Shown: piece after piece, positions 37,263 to 45,726 of the stretch
Layout of the letters: each line of letters opens with the position of its first letter
How positions within the stretch are numbered: position 1 is the first letter of the stretch
Source of the DNA: Cohnella sp. OV330
Lineage (GTDB): Bacteria; Bacillota; Bacilli; Paenibacillales; Paenibacillaceae
Assembly (NCBI RefSeq): GCF_900112065.1
Contig: NZ_FOKE01000002.1
Coordinates: 124,001-188,000, forward strand
Direction of reading: 5' to 3'
DNA: 64,000 nt
Position numbers and translations under genes: made by a program
The notes under the pieces: generated by a model
What the model was told of the DNA's origin: nothing
Seen by the model: the letters and a program-made list of their open reading frames with translations, nothing else
Database searches by the model: none

Positions 37263-37827
37263 GGAGACCGGCTTCAGGCTAGCATGGTCCATCGCCAGAG
37301 ACGCGATGTGGATCGTCATCCCGCTACTGATCGCCGCCGCGATATTCGGCTATAAGTATCATTTTCCGAAGCGAATCGCCGCCGATTATCCGGCCGTCGA
37401 ATATCGGACCGGAGAACCGTCTTCCGCGGAGCATACGGCCATTCATGTAAAGGGGAAGCTGTACCGGCCTTTGTTTCGGGATCGGTATTTTAAAGGACGC
37501 ATCGCGATCGATAAGTACGATTTCACCGCTTCCGCGGATTATACGATGTTTACGGTGAAGTTCAATAGCGACGTATTGAACGGTTGGGGATCCTTTGGCT
37601 ACAGCGCGTACTTAAATAGGACCATTAAGATGGAAATGTTAGGCGCAATCTGGCAGCATGACGATATGAAGGAACTAAAGTTCACGATTTCCGAACCGAT
37701 AGGCGCGAGCGAAAAACAATGGAAAGGCCTTACGCTGATCGCGCCGGCGGACACAATAGAAGAAGCCGTGGCAATTGAACAAGCATTCAGCGAACGAGAA
37801 CAAACATATTTGCAACCCCCTCCATGA
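37246..37827 (+). CDS. hypothetical membrane-anchored protein
   Basis: 193 residues. One N-terminal membrane helix (AMWIVIPLLIAAAIFGYKY) and a soluble, presumably outer, domain with alternating beta-type pattern (TAIHVKGKLYRPLFRDRYFKGRIAIDKYDFTASADYTMFTVKF). No family recognised. ATG 37246 lies inside yfbR and is preceded by GGGAGCGGG, so the pair is translationally coupled. The second half of the gene is less GC-rich than its neighbours (AAGGAACTAAAG region), perhaps a recent acquisition or relaxed selection. Confidence 0.75.
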   Translation: MPMPIKETGFRLAWSIARDAMWIVIPLLIAAAIFGYKYHFPKRIAADYPAVEYRTGEPSSAEHTAIHVKGKLYRPLFRDRYFKGRIAIDKYDFTASADYTMFTVKFNSDVLNGWGSFGYSAYLNRTIKMEMLGAIWQHDDMKELKFTISEPIGASEKQWKGLTLIAPADTIEEAVAIEQAFSEREQTYLQPPP

Positions 37828-37828
37828 G

Positions 37829-38025
37829 CCAACGGACCTTAGATCCGCTATCGAAGTCGAAAACGATCTATTCCATAACTTAGCGGATCGTTGATCCGCT
37901 ATTTCGGCTCCAAACGGTCTTTTGAGACCTGTTTAAGAGAAATAGCGGATGTACGGTCCATCAGCCTGCGATAATTAGCGTAAACGGCGATAATAGCGGC
38001 CCTGTGGTCCTTTCGTTCTCTTCAA
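37829..38025. repeat. third palindrome cluster, 51-bp steps
   Basis: A(G/A)CGG-type words start at 37831, 37882, 37944 and 37995 (steps 51, 62, 51). The best unit is TAGCGGATCGTTGATCCGCTA near 37881 (here as two arms TAGCGGATC / GATCCGCTA). Another hairpin AACGGTCT...AGACCTGTT sits at 37913. The AATAGCGG word is shared with the 11.8-kb array. No gene lies in this 264-bp interval. Confidence 0.7.
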
Positions 38026-38027
38026 AG

Positions 38028-38071
38028 CAAAAGGCTCCGCCTGCGCTTGTCGCGCCGGGCAGAGCCTTTTG
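38028..38071 (-). terminator. terminator of the peptidase operon
   Basis: Minus strand AAAAGGCTCTGCC pairs with GGCGGAGCCTTTT around a GC-rich loop; 21 bp past the last stop codon. Confidence 0.8.
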
Positions 38072-38091
38072 ATCTCAACACTGCAAAAACA

Positions 38092-38517
38092 TTAAGCGTA
38101 CCAACGGTTCTCCATCAGCCAAATGACGACAAGGAAAATGACCAAAATCACGATGCTCAGCGTCTGCACGCGCGAAACGTTGCCAGAAGCGTCCTGACCG
38201 CTCGCTGCCGCGGCCGCGATCCGCTTGAGCGGTGCCTGCACGATGCCCGACAATGCGCCGAGCGCGACGAACAGCACGATGACCGTAACCATCCACGATA
38301 CCTTGTAATCCGATTGAGAGATGAGATACCCTCCCGTGAGCAGCTGCAGCACCAAGGCGTATTGACCGATTCGCCCCGCAGTCACCAGACCGCTGGCGAG
38401 GCCTTCCTGGGCCGGCGTAGACAGCTGACGGAAACGCTTGGCCAGAAACGGCAAAATGGCATAAATCCCCATCCCGACCGCTCCGACGATGTGCAGAAAA
38501 ATCATAACGTCATACAT
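38092..38517 (-). CDS. small four-helix integral membrane protein
   Basis: 141 residues with four predicted membrane helices (VMIFLHIVGAVGMGIYAIL, YALVLQLLTGGYLI, WMVTVIVLFVALGALSGIV, LSIVILVIFLVVIWLM). The HIVGAVGMG start resembles small CopD/DUF2269-like proteins, but I cannot assign a function. ATG 38517 (MYDVMIF) is chosen because GGAGG lies 11 nt upstream; the longer frame runs through that ribosome site. It is 93 bp downstream of ampS and ends at a terminator. Confidence 0.72.
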   Translation of the reverse strand: MYDVMIFLHIVGAVGMGIYAILPFLAKRFRQLSTPAQEGLASGLVTAGRIGQYALVLQLLTGGYLISQSDYKVSWMVTVIVLFVALGALSGIVQAPLKRIAAAAASGQDASGNVSRVQTLSIVILVIFLVVIWLMENRWYA

Positions 38518-38610
38518 CGCGATATGTACCTCCACAACCATAATAAGACAAGTCACCCCTAGTATACACAAACCGGGCGGACAAGTAAAAAAGGCCGTGC
38601 AGGTCTCGCT

Positions 38611-39843
38611 TTAAAACGCCCAGGCGCCCTTGACGAACACTTGCTCTTCGCTGCCGTCCGCGGTGACGCCGAAGATGTCCAGCTCGCCCGAGCCCACCAT
38701 GAAATCGGTATGAACGGTACTGTTGTTCAAGCCGCGGGCCGACAGCTCCTCTTGGCTCATGTCCGCCCCGCCTGCGACGCAAGAGGAGTACGCGCCGCCT
38801 ACCGCCAGGTGGCAGGACGCATTTTCGTCGAATAGCGTCTTGTAAAAAAGCAGGCCGCTGTCCGAGATCGGCGACCGGTGCGGCACGAGCGCGACTTCGC
38901 CGAGATAGGCGGCGCCTTCGTCCATCTGCACCAACGTCGCGAGCGCTTCGGCGCCTTTTGCTGCCGAGGTGCGAAGCGCTCGTCCTTCTTCGAACACGAA
39001 GGTAAAGCCGTCTATGATTTGTCCGGCGTAGCTGAGCGGCTTCGTGCTCGATACGGTGCCCCGCACGCCGTCCCGATTCGGCGCCGTATACACTTCTTCT
39101 GTCGGCAGATTCGGCACGAACCAGACGCCGTCGGCGTTCTGCTTGCGCCCGCCGAGCCAGACATGGTCGGTCGGAAGCTCGATCGTCAGATCCGTGCCGG
39201 GAGCCGCATATCGAAGCGCGCGGTACTGCTTGGCATTCAATATATCCGCCCTGCGCTTCAACTCGGAGAGATGCGTCTCCCATGCCCCCAGCGTATCCTC
39301 CCGGTCGGCGCGCACGAGCTTGAATATCGCTTCCCATAGCAGGCCGATCCGCTCCGATTCAGGCGCGTCCGGAAACACTTTGTCCGCCCAGCCCTTCGAC
39401 GGCGCCGTCGCGATCGTCCAGCTGAACTTAAAGCCTCGTGACAGGACGCGATAGTCCTTCATGACGCGGCTCGCCGCCTTCTGGGCGTTGGCGATCCGTT
39501 CGCCCGGCACGCCGCTGAGCAGGTCCGGATCGTCCGACATCAGATTGATCGAAGCCGCGCCTGCGCGGGCCAGTTCCAGCTTCTCCGCCGCCGACCACTT
39601 CGGTTCCTCCAAGAACGCCTCGTCCTGGGCCAGATCGTATTTCAGCCTCGTGACGACCTCGTCCGTCCAAAACACCTTTACGTTACGCGCGCCCGCCTCG
39701 TAAGCCTTTCGCACGACCAGCCTTGCCAGCTCCACGCTGTCCAGGGACGCGTTGACCGCGACCGTCTGGCCCGGCTGAACGTTGGCGCCGACTTTTACGA
39801 TCAGGTCGGCATAACGATCCAACTTTTTCGCAAAATCGCTCAT
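38611..39843 (-). CDS. ampS: M29-family aminopeptidase AmpS
   Basis: 410 residues of the thermophilic-aminopeptidase (M29) family. FAKKLDRYADLIVKVGANVQPGQTV at the N-terminus, TDEVV, the metal-binding EEGRA/GE-type Glu residues, and VPHRSPISDSGLLFYKTLFDENASCHLAVGGAYS followed by NNSTVHTDFMVGS supply the expected Glu/His/Asp ligands. A cytoplasmic metallo-aminopeptidase of broad specificity. AAGGAGG lies 7 nt before ATG. 12 bp separate it from the M24 peptidase gene upstream, so the pair is one peptide-degrading operon. Confidence 0.93.
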   Translation of the reverse strand: MSDFAKKLDRYADLIVKVGANVQPGQTVAVNASLDSVELARLVVRKAYEAGARNVKVFWTDEVVTRLKYDLAQDEAFLEEPKWSAAEKLELARAGAASINLMSDDPDLLSGVPGERIANAQKAASRVMKDYRVLSRGFKFSWTIATAPSKGWADKVFPDAPESERIGLLWEAIFKLVRADREDTLGAWETHLSELKRRADILNAKQYRALRYAAPGTDLTIELPTDHVWLGGRKQNADGVWFVPNLPTEEVYTAPNRDGVRGTVSSTKPLSYAGQIIDGFTFVFEEGRALRTSAAKGAEALATLVQMDEGAAYLGEVALVPHRSPISDSGLLFYKTLFDENASCHLAVGGAYSSCVAGGADMSQEELSARGLNNSTVHTDFMVGSGELDIFGVTADGSEEQVFVKGAWAF

Positions 39844-39855
39844 GAAAAGCCCTCC

Positions 39856-40980
39856 TTAAAGATCTTCCGCCGCGATGACGGTCAATTGCTTCGGATAACG
39901 CGTGAGCACGCCGGCCGTGCCGTTATCTTGGATATAGACGTCATCTTCAATGCGTACGCCGCCTGCGACCGAATCGTAAACGCCCGGTTCGACCGTGAAC
40001 ACCATGCCCGGCGCCATTAGCGTGCCGTTCGCCCCCGACATGGAAGGCTGCTCGTGAATGTCCATGCCGAAGCCATGCCCGACCCGATGCGTGAAGAGAG
40101 ATCCGAAGCCGGCCTGCTCGATCGTCTTGCGCGCCGCCGCATCGACCGCGGACACCGCGACGCCGGCCGCGGACGCGGCGATGCCCGCCTCGTTGGCAGC
40201 CAGCACCGCCTCGTAAATGGCGCGCTGCGCCTCCGAAACTTCGCCGACGACGAAGGTTCGCGTAATATCGGAGCAATAGCCGCCCGCCTGTACGCCGATG
40301 TCGATGAGCAAAAAGTCGCCGCGACGAATCGCATGCTGGCCCGGCACGCCATGGGGCAGCGCCGAACGCGCCCCCGTCAGCACGATCGTCTCGAAGGCCG
40401 GACGATCCGCGCCGAGCTCTCTCATCTTGCGCTCGATCTCCGCGGCCAGCGCAAGCTCGGTCATCCCGACGCGAACCTGCGAGACCGCGTGAGCCATGAC
40501 TGCCTCGACGATATCGACCGCCCGCTGAATCCGGCCGATCTCGTCCGCGCTCTTGACGATTCGCATGTCCAGAATCGCTTGCTCCAGATCCGCAAAGACC
40601 ACGCCGGGATAAACCGCCTGGAGCAATTCCGCCTTGGCCAGCGAGACCGTTCCTTTCTCGACGCCGATCGATGCCACGCCTGTTGCAGGCATCTGGCCGC
40701 CTAGCAGCGCATAAGCGTCGTCGACGTCCGAGATCGGCACGATCGCGAGGCCCGGCGCCGCCTCTTTGGCAGCCGTTGCGTCCAGCAGCGGCACGAACAG
40801 CTTCGTAGCGCGATTCGAGCTGTCGAGCGCGAGCGCCAGGAATCGTTCGTGCGGATTGCAAGCGAAGCCCGTGAGGTAGGCGACATTCGTAGGCGAAGTC
40901 ACCAGGCCGATTCGAATGCCTTCCTTTTCCATATAGGAAATAAGCCGACCTCTTCGCTCCTTGTATACTTCCGATGGCAA
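39856..40980 (-). CDS. M24-family Xaa-Pro dipeptidase/aminopeptidase
   Basis: 374 residues: creatinase-like N-domain (about 1-120) and pita-bread catalytic domain with metal ligands in LLIDIGVQAGGYCSDITRTFV (two Asp), HRVGHGFGMDIHEQP (His), FTVEPGVYD (Glu) and GVRIEDDVYI (Glu). Cleaves X-Pro peptides. No ATG is available; AAAGGGAG is followed 9 nt later by TTG 40980, which is chosen. The TTG at 40989 touches the ribosome site and is unlikely. Ordered with ampS. Confidence 0.92.
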   Translation of the reverse strand: MPSEVYKERRGRLISYMEKEGIRIGLVTSPTNVAYLTGFACNPHERFLALALDSSNRATKLFVPLLDATAAKEAAPGLAIVPISDVDDAYALLGGQMPATGVASIGVEKGTVSLAKAELLQAVYPGVVFADLEQAILDMRIVKSADEIGRIQRAVDIVEAVMAHAVSQVRVGMTELALAAEIERKMRELGADRPAFETIVLTGARSALPHGVPGQHAIRRGDFLLIDIGVQAGGYCSDITRTFVVGEVSEAQRAIYEAVLAANEAGIAASAAGVAVSAVDAAARKTIEQAGFGSLFTHRVGHGFGMDIHEQPSMSGANGTLMAPGMVFTVEPGVYDSVAGGVRIEDDVYIQDNGTAGVLTRYPKQLTVIAAEDL

Positions 40981-41019
40981 TCGGATCAACTCCCTTTCTT
41001 TGTTCTGTGCGCTTGAGCA

Positions 41020-41051
41020 TAAACAACTCCAAGGTCGTCGGACCTTGGAGT
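41020..41051 (-). terminator. terminator of the mdh gene
   Basis: Perfect 10-bp stem CTCCAAGGTC / GACCTTGGAG with a 4-nt loop (41027-41050) then TTGTTT on the minus strand, 32 bp past mdh. Confidence 0.8.
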
Positions 41052-41082
41052 CGGGGAATGCGCGAGCAGCCGCTGCGGTCGA

Positions 41083-42027
41083 TCAGGCGTTTTCGACGAT
41101 CTTGATGACGCTTCGTACCGAATCCGCGGACTTGGCGAGCGCCGCTTTTTCTTCTTCGGTCAAGTCGAGCTCGAAAACCTTCTCGATGCCGTCGCCGCCG
41201 AGCACGGCCAACACGCCCATGAACAGGTTGTCGTAGCCGTATTCGCCTTGCAGCAAGGCGATGACCGGAAGGATCCGCTTCTTATCCTTCAAGATCGCTT
41301 CGGTCATCTGGACGAGCGAGGCTGCCGGCGCGTAATAGGCGCTGCCGTTGCCGAGCAGGCTGACGATCTCGCCGCCGCCGACGCGCGTGCGCGCGACGAT
41401 CGCATCGATCTCGTCCTTCGGCAGCAGATGCTCGATCGGGATGCCGCCGACCGTCGTGTAGCGCACGAGCGGAACCATGTCGTCGCCATGACCGCCCAGC
41501 ACGACGCCGCGCACGTCTTCGACGGAGACATTCAGCGCTTGGGCGAGGAACGTATTGTAGCGGGCGGTATCCAGAACGCCGGATTGGCCGATGACGCGGT
41601 TTTTAGGAAAACCGAGCGCCTTGTTGGCGACATAAGTCATCGCGTCGACCGGGTTGGATAGGATGATGACGTAAGCGTTCGGACTGGTCGCTTTCACGTT
41701 TTCGCAGACGGACCTGACGATGCCCGCGTTCGTGCTCACCAGATCGTCGCGGCTCATGCCCGGCTTGCGCGCGATGCCGGCCGTGATGATGACGACGTCC
41801 GAATCCGCCGAATCCGCATAGTCCGCGGTGCCGACGATTTTGGCATCGAAGCCTTGGACCGGCGCAGCTTCGGCCATATCCAGCGCCTTGCCCTTCGTCG
41901 GATTTTCAAGCTGCGGAATGTCCACCAGCACGACATCCCCCAGTTCCTTCTGCGCCAGCATCAACGCCGTAGTCGCGCCCGTAAAACCGGCCCCCACGAC
42001 TGTAATTTTCGCCCGTTTCATTGCCAT
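41083..42027 (-). CDS. mdh: malate dehydrogenase
   Basis: 314 residues, NAD-dependent LDH-like malate dehydrogenase. NAD motif [18 protein letters not shown], Asp in VVLVDIPQ, substrate loop [14 protein letters not shown] with the Arg residues that choose malate over lactate, [18 protein letters not shown], and catalytic [23 protein letters not shown] lies 8 nt before ATG. Third in the citZ-icd-mdh order known from Bacillus. A terminator-like hairpin separates it from icd, so it may have its own promoter too. Confidence 0.97.
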   Translation of the reverse strand: MAMKRAKITVVGAGFTGATTALMLAQKELGDVVLVDIPQLENPTKGKALDMAEAAPVQGFDAKIVGTADYADSADSDVVIITAGIARKPGMSRDDLVSTNAGIVRSVCENVKATSPNAYVIILSNPVDAMTYVANKALGFPKNRVIGQSGVLDTARYNTFLAQALNVSVEDVRGVVLGGHGDDMVPLVRYTTVGGIPIEHLLPKDEIDAIVARTRVGGGEIVSLLGNGSAYYAPAASLVQMTEAILKDKKRILPVIALLQGEYGYDNLFMGVLAVLGGDGIEKVFELDLTEEEKAALAKSADSVRSVIKIVENA

Positions 42028-42133
42028 TCGAATTCCCTCCTAGAAGTTCCTCACGAATAGGTTACCCGTTACCTCGCCTGCCTTACTCTTCCCTTGTTCC
42101 TGTCTGCCTCTTGCCCTTCTCTGCTCTAATCCC

Positions 42134-42188
42134 CTAAAAACAACAATCCCCCTCGCCGACACGTTAGCACCGACAAAGAGGATCGTTA
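42134..42188 (-). terminator. terminator between icd and mdh
   Basis: On the minus strand AACGATCCTCTTTGTCGG pairs with CGGCGAGGGGGATTGTT through several G-U pairs, followed by GTTTTTAG. The plus strand would have C-A mismatches instead, so the structure is specific to minus-strand RNA. Confidence 0.75.
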
Positions 42189-42261
42189 TCTACAGTTCTT
42201 CTCCCCCATCTAACCCACGCACACGCACCTCTGTCCCCCAGCCGTTAATTAGCAGGGTGTC

Positions 42262-42342
42262 CAGAGGGCGAAGCCCTTGGAGTCCCCCTTGGAAGGGGGA
42301 TCTAGGGGGTTGTCGCATCCCCGAATGGGGGATCTAGGGGGT
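42262..42342. repeat. intergenic G-rich direct and inverted repeats
   Basis: GGGGGATCTAGGGGGT occurs twice (42295 and 42327, 32 bp apart), preceded by CCCCCTT-type arms that allow hairpins (CCCCCTTGGAAGGGGG) and by AGGGCGAAGCCCT. The 323-bp icd-mdh interval holds this and the terminator; no gene is seen. Confidence 0.75.
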
Positions 42343-42350
42343 GCACTCAA

Positions 42351-43646
42351 CTACATGTTTTTAATGATTTCATCCGCAAACGCCGAGCACTTGACCTCGG
42401 TCGCGCCTTCCATCAGACGAGCGAAGTCGTACGTGACGATCTTGCTGTTGATGGACTTCTCCAGACCTTTGTAGATCAGGTCGGCCGCTTCAAGCCAGCC
42501 CAGGTGCTCGAACATCATGACGCCGGACAGGATGACGGAGCCCGGGTTGACGACGTCCTTGTCAGCGTACTTAGGAGCGGTGCCGTGAGTCGCCTCGAAG
42601 ATGGCATGGCCGGTCAAGTAGTTGATGTTCGCGCCAGGAGCGATGCCGATGCCGCCGACTTGCGCAGCCAGAGCGTCGGACAGATAGTCGCCGTTCAGGT
42701 TCAGCGTCGCGATGACGTCGAAGTCCGTCGGACGCGTCAGCACTTGCTGCAGCGCGATGTCGGCGATAGAATCCTTCACGAGGAGCTTGCCTTCGGCCAG
42801 CGCGGACTTTTGCGCTGCGTTAGCCGCTTCTTCGCCTTGCTCAGCCTTAATCGCGTCATATTGGTTCCAAGTGAACACTTGATCGCCGAACTCGCGCTCA
42901 GCCAGCTCGTAGCCCCAGTTCTTGAACGCGCCCTCGGTGAACTTCATGATGTTGCCTTTGTGCACCAGCGTGACCGACTTGCGCTTGTGCTTGATCGCAT
43001 ATTCGATCGCGGCGCGGATCAGGCGCTCGGAGCCGTCCTTGGATACCGGCTTGATGCCGATGCCCGAAGTCTCGGGGAAACGGATCTTCTTGACGCCCAT
43101 TTGCTGCTGCAGGAACTCGATGACCTTCTTTGCGTCAGCGGTCTCGGCTTGATACTCGATACCGGCGTAGATGTCCTCCGTGTTTTCGCGGAAGATAACC
43201 ATGTCGACCAGCTCGGGACGCTTGACCGGCGAAGGCACGCCGTCGAAGTAGCGAACCGGACGCAGACACACGTACAGGTCGAGCTCTTGGCGAAGCGCGA
43301 CGTTCAGGGAGCGGATGCCGCCGCCGATCGGCGTGGTCAGCGGGCCTTTGATCGCGATGATGTATTCGCGGATCGCGGTCAGCGTGTCGGCAGGCAGCCA
43401 TTCGCCGTAAGCGTTGAACGCCTTTTCGCCGGCGAATACTTCGTACCAGGCGATTTGCTTTTCGCCGCCGTATGCTTTTTCAACGGCTGCGTCGAGCACG
43501 CGCTTGGAGGCGGCCCAGATGTCGCGGCCCGTGCCGTCGCCTTCGATGAACGGGATGATCGGATTGTTAGGGACGTTTAAGACGCCGTTTTGGTCGACTT
43601 TGATCGGTTCGCCGGATTGCGGCAGTTCGAATTTTTCGAGTTGCAT
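42351..43646 (-). CDS. icd: NADP-dependent isocitrate dehydrogenase
   Basis: 431 residues. [15 protein letters not shown] binds the nicotinamide end, [20 protein letters not shown] contains the substrate-site Ser and Arg, [32 protein letters not shown] with catalytic Lys, and [20 protein letters not shown] with metal-binding Asp are intact. Family length and the [14 protein letters not shown] tail fit the NADP form. AGGAGG lies 10 nt before ATG. Lies between citZ and mdh. Confidence 0.97.
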   Translation of the reverse strand: MQLEKFELPQSGEPIKVDQNGVLNVPNNPIIPFIEGDGTGRDIWAASKRVLDAAVEKAYGGEKQIAWYEVFAGEKAFNAYGEWLPADTLTAIREYIIAIKGPLTTPIGGGIRSLNVALRQELDLYVCLRPVRYFDGVPSPVKRPELVDMVIFRENTEDIYAGIEYQAETADAKKVIEFLQQQMGVKKIRFPETSGIGIKPVSKDGSERLIRAAIEYAIKHKRKSVTLVHKGNIMKFTEGAFKNWGYELAEREFGDQVFTWNQYDAIKAEQGEEAANAAQKSALAEGKLLVKDSIADIALQQVLTRPTDFDVIATLNLNGDYLSDALAAQVGGIGIAPGANINYLTGHAIFEATHGTAPKYADKDVVNPGSVILSGVMMFEHLGWLEAADLIYKGLEKSINSKIVTYDFARLMEGATEVKCSAFADEIIKNM

Positions 43647-43799
43647 GGGTAGGTAGCCTCCTGGAATTTAAAAAGTGATGGGTAGAAAAGGATGCAAACG
43701 CAGGCGTTCCCGCTCGCAAAGGCGCGCTGAAACGCGCGTCAAACCGGCGCGCCGCGCAACCGGATGGTCGTACGGCACGCCGTTGACTGGAGCGGTCGA

Positions 43800-44912
43800 T
43801 TAACGCTCGTCGACCGGCACGTAGTGCTGATCGACAGGGCCAACGTATTCCGCGCGAGGACGGATCAGGCGATTGTCCGCGAGCTGCTCGAGAATGTGCG
43901 CGGTCCAGCCCGAGACGCGGCTGATGGCGAAGATCGGCGTAAACAGGTCGCGCGGAATGCCGAGGAGCGTGTAGCAGGAAGCGGAGTAGAAGTCGACGTT
44001 CGGCTTCAGACCCTTCTGGCCGGTCACGAGCTCTTCGATGCGAACGGACATGTCGTACAGGCGGCTGTCGCCGTTCAGCTCGCTCAGGTTTTTGGACATT
44101 TGCTGCAGGTGCTTGGCGCGCGGGTCGCCCGTACGGTAGACGCGGTGGCCGAAGCCCATGATCTTCTCTTTGTTGTTCAACTTGTTCTGGATGTACGGCT
44201 CGACGTTGTCCAGCGTGCCGATCTCGTCCAGCATGACCATGACCGCTTCGTTGGCGCCGCCGTGCAGCGGGCCCTTGAGCGCGCCGATCGCGGAAGTGAC
44301 GCCGGAGTAGATGTCCGACAGCGTCGCGACGGTGACGCGCGCGGCGAACGTCGAAGCGTTAAGTTCGTGGTCCGCGTGCAGGACGAGCGCCTTGTCGAGC
44401 GCGGTAACCGCGACTTCGGACGGCTCTTCGCCGGTCAGCATGTACAGGAAGTTGTGCGCGACGCCGACGCCCGACTTCGGCGCGACGGGCTCTTTGCCCT
44501 GGCGCAGGCGCGCGAAGGCGGCGATCACGGTGCCCATCTGGGCTTGCAGCTTGATCGCCTTGCGGTAGTTGGCCTCTTTGCCCGGATCGTTCGCTTCGGC
44601 ATCGTACAGCGCGAGGCTGGAGATCGCCGTGCGAAGCGCCGCCATCGAGTTCGCGCCCTTCGGATAAAGACGAAGGCCGTCGATGACTTCGCCCGGCACC
44701 GCGGCGGCTTCGCTCAGCTGCGACTTCAGCGCGTCCAGTTCGCTTTGCGTAGGGAGCTTGCCGTTCCAAAGCAGATATGCGACTTCTTCAAAGCTCGCCT
44801 TTTCGGCCAGCTCGTCGATGTTGTACCCTCGGTACGTCAGCACGCCGTCGATAATGGAACTGATGGACGAGGATGCGGCGACGATTCCTTCTAGGCCTTT
44901 GGTAGCTGTCAT
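43800..44912 (-). CDS. citZ: citrate synthase
   Basis: 370 residues, short Gram-positive citrate synthase. Catalytic His in HADHELNAS, His in PLHGGANEAVM, Asp/Arg in GFGHRVYRTGDPRAKHL, and the N-terminal LEGIVAASSSISSIIDGVLTYRGYNIDELA are conserved. ATG 44912 with GAAGGAGAG 9 nt upstream is chosen over an upstream in-frame ATG that precedes the ribosome site. First gene of the TCA series; the 317 bp upstream hold a short GCATAAAAATGC hairpin but I see no confident promoter or CcpC box. Confidence 0.97.
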   Translation of the reverse strand: MTATKGLEGIVAASSSISSIIDGVLTYRGYNIDELAEKASFEEVAYLLWNGKLPTQSELDALKSQLSEAAAVPGEVIDGLRLYPKGANSMAALRTAISSLALYDAEANDPGKEANYRKAIKLQAQMGTVIAAFARLRQGKEPVAPKSGVGVAHNFLYMLTGEEPSEVAVTALDKALVLHADHELNASTFAARVTVATLSDIYSGVTSAIGALKGPLHGGANEAVMVMLDEIGTLDNVEPYIQNKLNNKEKIMGFGHRVYRTGDPRAKHLQQMSKNLSELNGDSRLYDMSVRIEELVTGQKGLKPNVDFYSASCYTLLGIPRDLFTPIFAISRVSGWTAHILEQLADNRLIRPRAEYVGPVDQHYVPVDER

Positions 44913-45167
44913 GGTTCTCTCTCCTTCAATTCCAAGATAACGAATCAAATAAGCGCACGATGCGCTTTACGGAATTTCGGGGCCGGCGGTTCGGATGCGC
45001 CTTCAGAGCTTGCCTTCCGCTTAGTCCGCGTAAACCCATATTACTTTCGGTTTTTAAAGCCTCATTTAATGATAAACGATTTCAATTGGGAATGGAACCG
45101 AACGAAGCATAAAAATGCTTTATCGCATATATAGACGAATACTCTCACATTCGCGCGCTGACGCGTC

Positions 45168-45203
45168 GGCGCGGCGATTCCGACACACTCGGATCGCCGC
45201 GTC
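45168..45203. terminator. hairpin between citZ and the following hypothetical gene
   Basis: CGCGGCGAT(T)CCGA and TCGGATCGCCGCG form a 13-bp stem with a CACAC loop and one bulge. Minus-strand RNA from the hypothetical gene upstream has no T-run after it; the plus strand has TCAATCTTCTTT. A Rho-independent role is uncertain. Confidence 0.45.
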
Positions 45204-45229
45204 AATCTTCTTTAGATCAGGTCCGACGA

Positions 45230-45541
45230 TCACATCGAACCGACGTCCATCGTGGCGATATGGCGCTTGGTCTCCTCCGTGCCCCAATCGCTCAGGCGGC
45301 GATAAATTTCTTTGAGGTAATAATCGTAGCCGTCGTTTTCCAGATCGTTGCTGTACTCCAAAAATGGCAGGTGCGCCCGCCAATAGCCCGCCTGATCGAA
45401 TTCGTCCATCGAATCGAACAGCTCCTGGAGCTGGACGAGCTCTTCTTCGCCCGCTTCGATCTCGAACTCGTAAGCGGCGTCGCCGCGGTGCGTATTGATC
45501 GTCCTGGCCTGGACCGACACGTAATACTTGGATTTTTCCAT
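45230..45541 (-). CDS. hypothetical protein, 103 residues
   Basis: Acidic protein beginning MEKSKYYVSVQARTINTHRGDA with beta-strand-like YEFEIEAGEEELVQLQELFDSM, then YWRAHLPFLEYSNDLENDGYDYYLKEIYRRL. It resembles a small conserved family I recall from Paenibacillaceae, but I know no function. GGGGAGG lies 5 nt before ATG. Divergent from ppx; upstream of citZ on the same strand, separated by a hairpin. Confidence 0.75.
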   Translation of the reverse strand: MEKSKYYVSVQARTINTHRGDAAYEFEIEAGEEELVQLQELFDSMDEFDQAGYWRAHLPFLEYSNDLENDGYDYYLKEIYRRLSDWGTEETKRHIATMDVGSM

Positions 45542-45726
45542 AAGATCCTCCCCGCGCTGGGTGATGTTACACGTATTGTGTCCAAGCGCCGAGCGGATTT
45601 ATGCCCATTCGCGCATCGGCGGCATGCACGGCGCTTTTGCGCAAGGGCCGGTGATGTTAGAATAAAGCGATAAAGCGTTCAGGGCGGTCGCTCGCTACAG
45701 CGCGAACGCTGCCGGAGGAGGATATT

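Noticed and set aside
44913..45229. CcpC box or clear sigma-A promoter before citZ
   Set aside because: TTGAAA occurs but no -10 at a proper distance, and no ATAA-N7-TTAT pair was found that I trust.
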